Source of the DNA: CAZGSV01 sp964528605
Lineage (GTDB): Bacteria > Armatimonadota > Zipacnadia > CAZGSV01
Direction: 5' to 3'
DNA: 13,890 nt
Assembly (NCBI GenBank): GCA_964528605.1
Contig: CAZGSV010000088.1
Coordinates: 1 to 13,890 of the forward strand
A program made the position numbers and the translations under genes. Positions within the stretch are counted from its first letter, which is position 1, and every line of letters begins with the position of its first letter. Under the pieces are notes generated by a model. It did no database searches and was not told the DNA's origin. It worked only from the letters and a program-made list of their open reading frames with translations. Shown piece after piece: positions 5,586-13,361 of the stretch.

Positions 5586-7466
5586 TCAATTGTGGGGGAG
5601 CGGGAGGCGGATGAGGTGGACGCCGGCGCCGAAGTACATCCAGCCGTCCGCGATGACGGGGCCGAGATGGAGCGACGGATAGGTCCCCAACGACTCGGCC
5701 TCGCGCGTGCGCGGGTCAAAGCGGAAGGCGCTGTCGCCGGCGACCCCGTAGATGCTCCCGTCAGGTCCCAGCGTGAAGGAGTTCATCCGCACATCGCCCC
5801 AAGGAAGCCTGCCGCGCCAGACGATCTCCCGCGTCTTGGGGTCAAAGGCGAAGAGGTCGTTGTCCTCGTTGGCCGCGCCGTAGACCAGCCCGTCGCGGGC
5901 GGCCACGACACCCTCAATCGTGCCCGCGTCCGGCACGGGCACGCAGTCGAAGACGACTTTCTCCTGCTCGGGGTCCCACAGGAAGAGGTGTGCTTCCTTC
6001 TCGGTCGGGTGCGAGCCGCCGCCGCCAAAGGTGCCCGAGCCACCGACGATGAGGCCGGTGGGCTTGTGATACGCGAGGCAGTAGATGGTCTGATTGGGCA
6101 CCAGGTTGCGGAACGCTTTCACCTTATAGGTGCGCGGGTCGAGCACGGCGACCGCGCCTCCAAGCAAGCCGTAGCCGGGCACCGAGCCGATGTAGATCTT
6201 GCGGCGCGGGCCCAGGATCATGGCAACGGGCCGATCCTGCGACTCGCCCACGGAGCCGATGTGCCGCGGGTTGTCGCTGGGCGTCTCGCCGAAATGCCAG
6301 GGCTTGAGCGGGTCATAGACGGAGAGGTTGGCGCCTCCGTAGGCCGCCATGAAGAGTCTTCCGTTGACGGACTGCATGGAGTAGATCTCACCGCCGGCGA
6401 CGGAGGCCTTGCCCAGGTCCTCCATCTCGCCGGATTCGGGGCTGTAGCGGAAGAGGTGAAGGGGCATCGCTGAGGAGCCGTAGAGGCAGCCATCGGGACC
6501 GAGGGCTAGGGAGAACACGGGCGCGCCGTCGCTCTTGTAGTGGAAGGTCTTGACCTCGCTGGCGCCGGTGCCGGGGTCGCTGATGGTGAAGGTGTACTCG
6601 CCGGAGAGCCAGATGTTGTGGCCGTCGGCGAGTTTGCGCATCTCGGCGCTGGGCAGGCTGGAGGCGTCCACCGGCGTAAGCGTGAAGCCTTCGGCGCGGA
6701 AGTACTTGCCGCTCAACTGCACGTAGGCGTGGCCGTCGGGCGCGCGATACACATAGGCGAAACCAGGCACCTTGAACTCGTCCGGAGTGACGTCGCGGTG
6801 CTCGTCCGTGCGAGGATCGTAAACGACGGCGGCCTGCCGCGCGGGGCCAATGGCGGAGTAGACGAAGCCGGCGTCATCAATGGCGACGTGCCGGTTGTAC
6901 TGCTCCTCGGGGTCCATGCGGCCGAGGTCTTTCGACTCCCCGGTGGCGGGATCGTAGGCGCAGAGCCTGGCCGAAGGATAGGTGGCGCCGTAGATCCTGC
7001 CGTCGGGCGCGGTCGCCATGCTCCAGATGTATTGCTCGCCCTCGCAGGGCTGACCGAGGCTGACGAACTCCTTGGTCACGGGGTCGAAGCGGAGCAGGTA
7101 GGCGCTGGGCAGGCTGCCGCAATAGACCTCGCCGTCATGGCCAACCGCGAGCGCCCAGCAGCCGGTCTCGCTTTCGACCGGGCAGTGGAAGGCGTCGCAC
7201 TGGCCGGTCTGCACGTCAATGGAGAGCAGCAGGAAAGAGGCGCCCGTTTGGAAGGAGGAGACGTAGAAACGCTCCCCTACCCCACCGTAGCCGGGCGCGA
7301 CGACGTAGTTGAGCAGCGAGGCGGCGGTCACTGGAATCCCCAGGTCCTGGAACGCCGGCGCAGGTTGACCGTTGCCTTCCACTGTGGGCACCCCCAGCGA
7401 TAGAAGAACCAATGCGGCAAGCGCAGAGCAAGTGAGCAAGAGGCGCGCTGGGCTTGCTGGCTTCAT
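5586..7466 (-). CDS. Secreted beta-propeller protein
   Basis: A 626-residue exported protein. The chosen start is the ATG at 7466; a GTG at 7478 overlapping the mannosidase stop is possible, but the AGAGGGG site abuts it directly. Residues 1-30 form a Sec signal (basic start, then LLLTCSALAALVLLSLGV). The rest consists of blade-like repeats of the form (A/S)-x-(A/G)-x-DG-x-(I/V)-Y-G ... L-x-x-(F/Y)-DP-x-T-x-E ... LG, for example DGEVYCGSLPSAYLLRFDP, DGRIYGATYPSARLCAYDP, DGLVYGAANEDNDLFAFDP and DGSIYGVAGDSAFRFDP, perhaps six to eight blades with a divergent middle. This resembles NHL/SMP-30/PQQ-type propellers; no catalytic residues can be named. It starts 8 bases after the mannosidase stop and is surely co-transcribed, so a role in glycan binding or lyase-like cleavage is plausible but unproven. 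Confidence 0.85.
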   Translation of the reverse strand: MKPASPARLLLTCSALAALVLLSLGVPTVEGNGQPAPAFQDLGIPVTAASLLNYVVAPGYGGVGERFYVSSFQTGASFLLLSIDVQTGQCDAFHCPVESETGCWALAVGHDGEVYCGSLPSAYLLRFDPVTKEFVSLGQPCEGEQYIWSMATAPDGRIYGATYPSARLCAYDPATGESKDLGRMDPEEQYNRHVAIDDAGFVYSAIGPARQAAVVYDPRTDEHRDVTPDEFKVPGFAYVYRAPDGHAYVQLSGKYFRAEGFTLTPVDASSLPSAEMRKLADGHNIWLSGEYTFTISDPGTGASEVKTFHYKSDGAPVFSLALGPDGCLYGSSAMPLHLFRYSPESGEMEDLGKASVAGGEIYSMQSVNGRLFMAAYGGANLSVYDPLKPWHFGETPSDNPRHIGSVGESQDRPVAMILGPRRKIYIGSVPGYGLLGGAVAVLDPRTYKVKAFRNLVPNQTIYCLAYHKPTGLIVGGSGTFGGGGSHPTEKEAHLFLWDPEQEKVVFDCVPVPDAGTIEGVVAARDGLVYGAANEDNDLFAFDPKTREIVWRGRLPWGDVRMNSFTLGPDGSIYGVAGDSAFRFDPRTREAESLGTYPSLHLGPVIADGWMYFGAGVHLIRLPLPHN

Positions 7467-7474
7467 GTCTCGTT

Positions 7475-10400
7475 TCACCCCTCTATCGTATGCCCTGGCA
7501 AGGGCTGGTAGTCCACGAAGCCGTTATGGGCGAGTTTGGCGATGGCCCAATAGGACTTGCGGCCGGGGCGCTTCTCGGCGCGCAAGGGGAAGCGGTAGGC
7601 CTTGGTCTCGCCGGGCGCGAGGCGGACCTGCTGCACCCAGTCAGTGACGTTGCCGAGCGAGTAGCGGCCGACCTCGGCCGGCGACCACAGTTCCACCGGC
7701 ACTATCAGACTGACGACACCCTCCGCCTCGTCTTCCGTCGGGTTGTGGACGACGGCCTCGATGCCGCCGCGGTCCTCGCGCACGCTCAACCGCAGGCGCT
7801 CGGGCGAGCCGACCTCGAGCACGTCCTGAAACACTTGCCCGTCGTGCTCAAGTCGCACCTTGATGACGCCCCTGCGCTTCTGGGTGAGGAACTTGAGCAG
7901 CACTTCCTCGATGTGGTGTTCGCCAGGGTCGAGGTTGTACTCGAACTCGGCGGGAATCGTCTCCCAGCCTTCAGGCACGATGATCTTCACCGTGCCGCTC
8001 ACGCCCGTGTCCAGATAGTCGTTCGCGACGCAGACCTTGAAGGTGTTGATGGTGACGCCGCCTTGGCGGATGTGGATGCCGGTGAGAATGTCGCCATGGA
8101 CGGAGATGGCGACGGGAGTATTGCCCAGCGGCGCCTCGCCCATATTGTGCTGCCAGAAGCGGGCATGCACGGGCTGCGCGACCTCGACCTGCGCGCCCAG
8201 GGATTCCCCTTTTCCAGGCTGCGCCCACGGATCCACTTCCACCAACGTCGTCTCGATCCCGAAAGGCGCGAAGGAGCGGACGACGGAGCACCGGTCGAAG
8301 GCTACACTGGCCTCCGACTCTTCGAGCAAGTTGGTGGCCTCGGCGTTGACCACCGGACGGAAGGCCGTGAAGACGGCCTCTGCGGGAGCGCCGCTGGCCT
8401 CGTAGGCGCGCACAATCCATTCGTTGCGGCGGTTGAGGCCCTCGTCGCCCTCGAATCCTCCGCAGGGATGGCCTGCGGCCTTCATCGCGGTCACTACGAG
8501 TGACTCGCCCTCCACCGTCAGGAAGGATTGACAGGCAGGCAGCGGGCCGTGGTGCTGCGCAAGGACGACCGGGAGCAGCGGGTTGTTGAACTCGTAGCCG
8601 GCCCGGTAGGTCGCCGCCTGCCGCCAGTCGCCCTCATGGGGATAGAGCGCATAGAGGAACTGGTGCGTCTTCCGCTCGGGCACGAAACGATAGGGCAAGC
8701 GGTCGCTGCCCCAGCGAGGAGTGTGCATGAGGAAGAGCACGAGGCTGTTGTCGTTCTCCACGCTGTAGAGGATGTTGCCCAGGTTGAGGATGGCCAGCCC
8801 ATAGCGGTCCACCTTAAGCGCCTTGCCGGTCGCATTGGCCTCGGCCGGCAGGCGCATGACGGCTGATTCGGCGAAGCCTTCGGTGAGCCGGTCCACGGCC
8901 ATCGCCAAGTGAGAATCATCATCGGCGGAGACCATGAGCACGGGCAGCGGCGCCCAGCCCTGCGGCAGGTCTTCATCGAAGACAAAGAGGAAGCCGTAAC
9001 CGTCTGTCTTGACCTGACGCTCGAGCGCAGCCTGACGCGCCTTGGGTATCTTGCGGAGCAGTTTGCGGAGGTAGAGGTTGCGGCCTCCGACGTCGAGGAC
9101 GATGCGGAAGGAGGTGCCCCAGGTGAGGTCTTCGTTGAGTTCGACCGGCAGCGTTGCGTCTTCGCGCGGCAGCCCGGCGCGACGCTTGCGGTCTAGGTCG
9201 TCGAAGAACGGGGTGCAGACAATGCCCTTGGTGATGAGGCGCGTTTGCAGCGCTTCGGCCGCGTCGAGGGCGGCCTCGCTGTGGGGGACGACGAGAGCGA
9301 CCATGCCGAGCGCGACCTCGGCGTAGTCCCTGTCCTTGGCGTCGCCCATTTGCAGCAGCGCGCTGTAGTTGTGGTCCATCCACTGGTAGGCCGAACGGAT
9401 GCCGGCGTCGGCGAAGTTGCGGCCGCCGTCGGTGCGGAAGTCGAGATAATCCTTGCTCGCCTTGCGCACCACGGCGCCAAAGCGCTCCTCGAACACCGGC
9501 TGCGCCCCCTCCAGCGCGCTCGGGAAGGTCACCACCCACAGGTGGTTTTCGCCCTCGTAGTCCTCCAGCCGGGTGAGGAAGTCAATCCTGCGCAGGCCGT
9601 TGTAAAGCACAATCTCCTGGCGCTTCCGGCAGGCCTTGGCAGGACCGGTGATGACGAGCCGCGTGCTCACGGGCCCTGACTCGACGTGCACCTCGGCCGG
9701 GAATTCGCGCGAGAACACCTTCGGGCCCGTGGTCCACACTTCCCAAGGAGAGGCGCGGCTGTCGGGCTTCTCCTCCAGGGCCACGAGTTCGTTGCCGGGG
9801 CCGCGGGAGGCGTCAAGCAGTTCGCGCTTCGCCTTGAGGTCACGCAGGCTGATGATGCCGCCGCCTTGCTCGGGGTCCACCTCGATGCGGAAGATGCCGT
9901 TGCTGATCGAGTTGCCGTTCTTGGGCTGCGGCGTGGCAGGCAGGCCGGCGGCGGGCACCACGTAGAAGACCCGATAGCCGATGGAGGGCACTTCGTCCGC
10001 GAGGAAGCGCAGCCGCGCGCGGCGGGAGCGCGCGTCCAACGACGCGGTCAGTTCGCACCTCACCGCTCTTCCGTCTGCCGTCGCCAAGCCGAAGCCCTTC
10101 CAACCGGCGGGAATCTGCACCTCTACCTCGCACGCATCCGTGCGCGTCCAGTTGAGCGGGTTGAAGACGGCAATGGGAATCGCGCTCCCGGCCGGAGCGG
10201 CGGAGGCGGTGTCAACGAAGCGGCCGAGGTAGTTGAGCGAGTTCCCCAGGGCGTCGGTCGCCAGTTGCACGGCCTCGCGGTAGCCGGCAACGACGTCGAG
10301 GAAGGCGCGGTCGCAGAGCGGGCCGGTGATGGCGTCGTGGTGCTGGTTGAAGAGCAACTGGCGCCACCCCTTGTCGAGCGCGCGCTCGGGATAGCGGGCG

Positions 10401-11335
10401 CCGAGGTGCGCGGCCACGGTGCCAAACTTCTCGGCGCTGATGAGCGCGTTCTCCCCCAGGCGGTTGCCGATCTTGAACTCCAGGCGGGTGAGCGGAGTGC
10501 CCTGATGGTAGTACTCCATGTCGCGCGCGGTGACGGGGATGCGGATGCCCTTGGTCGAGATCTCGGTGAGCGCATTCTGGAAGTACTTGCGGTGCCCGTC
10601 GCCGGTCACGACGATGCGCGGCGTCTGCGACTTGAGCCAGGGCCCCTGTCCGGCCATCATCGCCGGGGGGGGCTGGAAGTCTTCGGCGTGCACGCGCATG
10701 TCGGCGCTCAGGCCGAAGGAGGCGATCTCCTTGAAGGCGTCTTGAGTGCGCTGGCGCAACTCCTCCAGGCTGGCGCAGCCGAAGCCATAGTGCATGCGGC
10801 GGAAAAGCAGCGTGGAGCCGTCGAGCGATTGATGCCTGAAGATGGGCGGGAAGCCGTGAATGTACTTGGACCACAGGCAGCCGATGAAACGCGACTTGCG
10901 CAGAATCTGGGAGAGTTGCGCGCAGTGGCCGAAGACGTCCCAAGGCGTATAGACCTGCGGATCGTCGCCGAGCACGCCCTCGTGGAACAGGCGGCCGTAG
11001 ATGATGTTGCGGATGATGCCTTCGCCGCTGATGAGTTTCTCGGTGGGCTGGTTATAGGAGCCGCCAGTGCCGACGCGGCCTTGCCAGATCAGGTCGCGGA
11101 TGAGGTCGCGATCCCAGACGTAGGTATCGAAGTAGGGCTTTAGGTAGGAGATTTCGTGCAGGTAGACGCCGTAGTCAGGGTCGAAGCGGCAGATGGCTAG
11201 GTTCTGGCGCACGTCGCCGAGGAGGGAGACGGCGTAGTCGCGCTGGTCTTCCAGCCAGACCGCGTCGCAGTGGAAACCGGGGACGTAGAAGGTGATCTTG
11301 TCGGCGTCTTGGTGACTGTCGTTGGCTTGCGGCAC
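7475..11335 (-). CDS. GH38-family alpha-mannosidase with C-terminal Ig-like domains
   Basis: A 1286-residue retaining glycosidase of family GH38, which removes alpha-linked mannose using a bound zinc. The zinc/active-site landmarks are all visible: FHCDAVW (H22, D24), the nucleophile Asp in TPWDVFGHC (D133) and FNQHHDAITGP (H332, H333, D334). The GH38 C-terminal beta domains begin near residue 475 with SISNGIFRIEVDPEQGGG and IISLRDLKAKRELLD. From about 1072 there are two Ig-like modules, the first resembling the NEW3 domain found after glycosidases (KIIVPEGWETIPAEF), making the protein longer than most bacterial GH38 enzymes. No signal peptide is seen, so it should act in the cytosol. The GTG at 11335 was chosen because GGAGGT lies 5 bases upstream; the overlapping ATG is out of frame. 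It is the first gene after a good promoter and leads the leftward series. Confidence 0.95.
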   Translation of the reverse strand: MPQANDSHQDADKITFYVPGFHCDAVWLEDQRDYAVSLLGDVRQNLAICRFDPDYGVYLHEISYLKPYFDTYVWDRDLIRDLIWQGRVGTGGSYNQPTEKLISGEGIIRNIIYGRLFHEGVLGDDPQVYTPWDVFGHCAQLSQILRKSRFIGCLWSKYIHGFPPIFRHQSLDGSTLLFRRMHYGFGCASLEELRQRTQDAFKEIASFGLSADMRVHAEDFQPPPAMMAGQGPWLKSQTPRIVVTGDGHRKYFQNALTEISTKGIRIPVTARDMEYYHQGTPLTRLEFKIGNRLGENALISAEKFGTVAAHLGARYPERALDKGWRQLLFNQHHDAITGPLCDRAFLDVVAGYREAVQLATDALGNSLNYLGRFVDTASAAPAGSAIPIAVFNPLNWTRTDACEVEVQIPAGWKGFGLATADGRAVRCELTASLDARSRRARLRFLADEVPSIGYRVFYVVPAAGLPATPQPKNGNSISNGIFRIEVDPEQGGGIISLRDLKAKRELLDASRGPGNELVALEEKPDSRASPWEVWTTGPKVFSREFPAEVHVESGPVSTRLVITGPAKACRKRQEIVLYNGLRRIDFLTRLEDYEGENHLWVVTFPSALEGAQPVFEERFGAVVRKASKDYLDFRTDGGRNFADAGIRSAYQWMDHNYSALLQMGDAKDRDYAEVALGMVALVVPHSEAALDAAEALQTRLITKGIVCTPFFDDLDRKRRAGLPREDATLPVELNEDLTWGTSFRIVLDVGGRNLYLRKLLRKIPKARQAALERQVKTDGYGFLFVFDEDLPQGWAPLPVLMVSADDDSHLAMAVDRLTEGFAESAVMRLPAEANATGKALKVDRYGLAILNLGNILYSVENDNSLVLFLMHTPRWGSDRLPYRFVPERKTHQFLYALYPHEGDWRQAATYRAGYEFNNPLLPVVLAQHHGPLPACQSFLTVEGESLVVTAMKAAGHPCGGFEGDEGLNRRNEWIVRAYEASGAPAEAVFTAFRPVVNAEATNLLEESEASVAFDRCSVVRSFAPFGIETTLVEVDPWAQPGKGESLGAQVEVAQPVHARFWQHNMGEAPLGNTPVAISVHGDILTGIHIRQGGVTINTFKVCVANDYLDTGVSGTVKIIVPEGWETIPAEFEYNLDPGEHHIEEVLLKFLTQKRRGVIKVRLEHDGQVFQDVLEVGSPERLRLSVREDRGGIEAVVHNPTEDEAEGVVSLIVPVELWSPAEVGRYSLGNVTDWVQQVRLAPGETKAYRFPLRAEKRPGRKSYWAIAKLAHNGFVDYQPLPGHTIEG

Positions 11336-11376
11336 ATTGGACCTCCGGTCGCGAGGGAGCGGCGCTCAGAGGGGCG

Positions 11377-11405
11377 ATGTTAGGTCCGCAGGGCGCCGCC
11401 GTCAA
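11377..11405 (-). promoter_or_regulatory. Sigma70-like promoter of the mannosidase operon
   Basis: On the - strand TTGACG (11405-11400), a 17-base spacer and TAACAT (11382-11377) match the housekeeping consensus at 5 of 6 and 4 of 6. A start near 11370 leaves a leader of about 35 bases carrying the GGAGGT ribosome site. It sits correctly in the only gap between the two leftward gene groups. Confidence 0.6.
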
Positions 11406-11429
11406 CGAAGGAGTGGGCCAAGCGGAGTC

Positions 11430-11468
11430 AGTTACGCCTACGCCTGTCGAAGATCACCGCGCGTAACT
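11430..11468. repeat. 8-bp perfect inverted repeat between the two leftward operons
   Basis: AGTTACGC (11430-11437) and GCGTAACT (11461-11468) are exact reverse complements with a 23-base spacer, placed just upstream of the mannosidase -35 box and downstream of the next gene's stop. It may be an operator for the mannosidase promoter or the remains of a terminator stem; no U-tract is present. Confidence 0.4.
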
Positions 11469-11490
11469 CGCCTGTCGCGGCCGGGCGGAA

Positions 11491-11569
11491 GTCTAGTTGA
11501 CCTGGTTCGCCTGTTCTTCTGCGGTGAGTTCGGTCTTGAACTCGATCGGTTCGAGGTTGGGTTGCCACG
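11491..11569. repeat. Direct repeat copy 1 (3' end of paralogue 1)
   Basis: 79 bases covering the stop codon and the last 25 or so codons. It matches 12450-12528 at 76 of 79 positions, and the first 56 are identical. The repeat starts 2 bases beyond the stop, whereas the rest of the two genes is clearly diverged. Confidence 0.9.
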
Positions 11570-12386
11570 GCGGTGGGGGGGGTTGTGGTGGGGCGGGAGA
11601 AGGTGCCGCAAACCTGTCGGTCCAGGCCGGCCAACTGGGCCAGGGAAACAACTTCCCCAGGAAGAAAGACAGGCATCGCCCGTCAGTACTAGCCCGGACA
11701 TAGTCCAACACAGGCCCGCCCAACGCTCCCAAGTTCAGAGTGAACAGCCATTCCCGTTCCCGCGGGTCGCGCTCAAGAGGAGCGGCCAGGGTGCTCCAGG
11801 ACAGACGCGTGAAACCGTCGGTCAGGCGAGGGGTCAATCCCTCTGGAGGGGTGAGGGGATGGGGCCGCATATCGGGACGAAGAATCTCGGCCGCCCGCGC
11901 GAGAAGCCATTGCCCCCGTTGCTCCTCGGGTACCAACGCTTCCGGCTGCAATTCGAGCACGGTGATGGTGAGGTTCAGGCTGGTGTCGACCAGATGTATG
12001 AGCACATCTTGGGTGGTGTACCATACGACGAAAACGTCGTGCCCCGAGAACGTGGGGGAGCTCTGGACGGCCATCAGATGGTCGGCGAAGCCCTGGGGAA
12101 GGTACGGTGGCGCGAGCGCCGACTGGATCAGTGTGGCGCACTCGAACTTGACGTCCTCGGGAGGGTGCGCGACGAGGGCTAGCGCGTCGGCGGCGGTTGG
12201 CACCGGCAGCTGCGCCCCGTACGCCCCCCCCGGCGCTGCCTCGCCTACGAGGAGTGTGACATCGTTCCAGCGAGAGGCGTCGGCGGGGGCCGAGCCGCCC
12301 TGTTCTGGTCCTTGGCCCAGCGCTGCGGCGTGGGCGATGAGCAGCCACGCAAGCGTGCACAAGATGATCATTGCTGTTCGGCGCAT
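11493..12386 (-). CDS. Secreted protein of an unrecognised family, paralogue 1
   Basis: A 297-residue protein starting at the ATG at 12386, preceded by GGAGG with 7 bases between; the upstream GTG at 12404 lies before that site. Residues 1-24 are a Sec signal (RRTAMIILCTLAWLLIAHAAALG), so it is exported. The mature part has a conserved core shared with its neighbour: RWNDVTLLVGE (39-49), SSPTFSGHDVFVVWYTTQ (109-126), LIHLVDTSLNLTI (129-141) and RLSWSTLAAPLE (194-205). A Pro-rich linker (about 261-273) precedes the tail LEPIEFKTELTAEEQANQVN. I know no family with this pattern and no catalytic residue can be named. It lies 65 bases after paralogue 2 with no promoter between, so the two are probably co-transcribed. 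Confidence 0.85.
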   Translation of the reverse strand: MRRTAMIILCTLAWLLIAHAAALGQGPEQGGSAPADASRWNDVTLLVGEAAPGGAYGAQLPVPTAADALALVAHPPEDVKFECATLIQSALAPPYLPQGFADHLMAVQSSPTFSGHDVFVVWYTTQDVLIHLVDTSLNLTITVLELQPEALVPEEQRGQWLLARAAEILRPDMRPHPLTPPEGLTPRLTDGFTRLSWSTLAAPLERDPREREWLFTLNLGALGGPVLDYVRASTDGRCLSFFLGKLFPWPSWPAWTDRFAAPSPAPPQPPPPPWQPNLEPIEFKTELTAEEQANQVN

Positions 12387-12449
12387 TGCCCGGCCTCCGG
12401 TCACTTACGGGGGAGTCGGCAGGGGTTGCGGGGCGGTTGGGGAGCGGCG

Positions 12450-12528
12450 GTCTAGTTGACCTGGTTCGCCTGTTCTTCTGCGGTGAGTTCGGTCTTGAAC
12501 TCGATGGGCTCGAGGTTCGGTTGCCACG
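12450..12528. repeat. Direct repeat copy 2 (3' end of paralogue 2)
   Basis: The partner of 11491-11569, in the same orientation 959 bases away. All three differences are in the distal part, at the upstream end of the coding tail. Unequal crossing over between the copies would remove one paralogue and leave an intact chimera. Confidence 0.9.
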
Positions 12529-13341
12529 CCGGCGGCGGCGGTGGTGTAAGCGGCGGGGGGGGGGGCGGAACCGGCCCGTCAACTCCGGGTATTGGCCACT
12601 CGGGCGGAGTTTGCCGAAGATGAACCAAGCGTAGCGGCCGTCGCTGTTGGTCAGGCAGCCCGCCAGGATAGGGCCGGTGAGCTGTTGCATATGAATAATG
12701 GGGCGTCCGTCCGGCTCGTAGTCGAGCGGCGCCGCGACGGTCCACCAACTAAGGCGGCCTTGGCCCTCCAGGCCCCAGGGCCCCTCTAGTTCTCGCGGTG
12801 GGGAGTTGAGCGGGTGCGGGGCCACCTCGGGGCCGAGCACCTGGGCGGTAAGCACCAGCAGCCACGGGGCGCGCTCCTGCTCCGGCACGGAGTCCTCCTG
12901 CTCGAGGTCAACCACCCTGACGGTTAGGTTGAGGCTGCTGTCAAGGATGTGAATGAGCAGACCCTGAGTCACATACCAGGTGACGAAAACGTCCTTGCCC
13001 TCGAAGGTCGGCGAGGCCTCGACCGCCACAAGGTGGTCGGCAATGCCCTCGGGGAGACAAACCGCGGCCAGGGCCGAGTGGACAAAGGCGAGGCACTCTT
13101 GCTTCACGGCTTCGGGCGGGTCGGGCACGATCCGCAAGGCGTCTTCCTCAGTAGGAATGCGTAGGCGGTCGGCGTACGCCGCCGCAGGCGCTCCCTCACC
13201 CGCAATCAGACTCGGATCGTTCCACCGCACCGCGGGGACCTGGGCCGGGACGGCGTCCTGGGACGGCTGCGACCAAGCGGCAAGGCAACCGATGCCCAGG
13301 CACGCTGCCGCATACGCGACCACAATCCATCTCCTAATCAT
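12452..13341 (-). CDS. Secreted protein of the same unrecognised family, paralogue 2, frameshifted at a C11 tract
   Basis: The start is the ATG at 13341, with GGAGGT 8 bases upstream. The signal peptide is MIRRWIVVAYAAACLGIG and the following Cys could be a weak lipobox. The core matches paralogue 1 throughout: RWNDPSLIAGEGAP, EASPTFEGKDVFVTWYVTQ, LLIHILDSSLNLTV, GRLSWWTVAAPL and GKLRPSGQYPELTGRF. Here the frame meets a run of 11 C (12555-12565) and the homologous Pro-rich linker and EFKTELTAEEQANQVN tail continue one frame over. The span is 890 bases; with 12 C it would be 891 and encode 296 residues, almost the same as paralogue 1 (297). As written, the protein would lose the shared tail and run on through about 260 meaningless codons into the next gene. 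Slippage, phase variation or a sequencing error are the choices. Confidence 0.8.
12555..12565. repeat. Homopolymer G11 (C11 in the sense of paralogue 2)
   Basis: Eleven G on the + strand, located exactly where the paralogue 2 reading frame changes. The equivalent position of paralogue 1 has a shorter run of 8 (11575-11582) and stays in frame. Runs of this length are prone to polymerase slippage and to base-calling error. Confidence 0.9.
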
Positions 13342-13361
13342 CTCCTCACACCTCCGACGGC

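Noticed and set aside
7401..7466. Lipoprotein signal in the beta-propeller (LLTC)
   Set aside because: The residue before Cys is Thr and the hydrophobic core continues for over ten residues after the Cys, so this is an ordinary Sec signal.
10665..10672. G8 run within the mannosidase as a slippage site
   Set aside because: The frame is intact on both sides (Pro codons) and the run is too short to single out.
9686..11143. 485-codon + strand frame opposite the mannosidase
   Set aside because: It is antisense to a GH38 gene with all catalytic motifs; its Ala/Gly/Val/Arg-rich product is the usual mirror of a high-GC gene. The same holds for the + strand frames at 5355-6473, 6540-7403 and 7454-8503.
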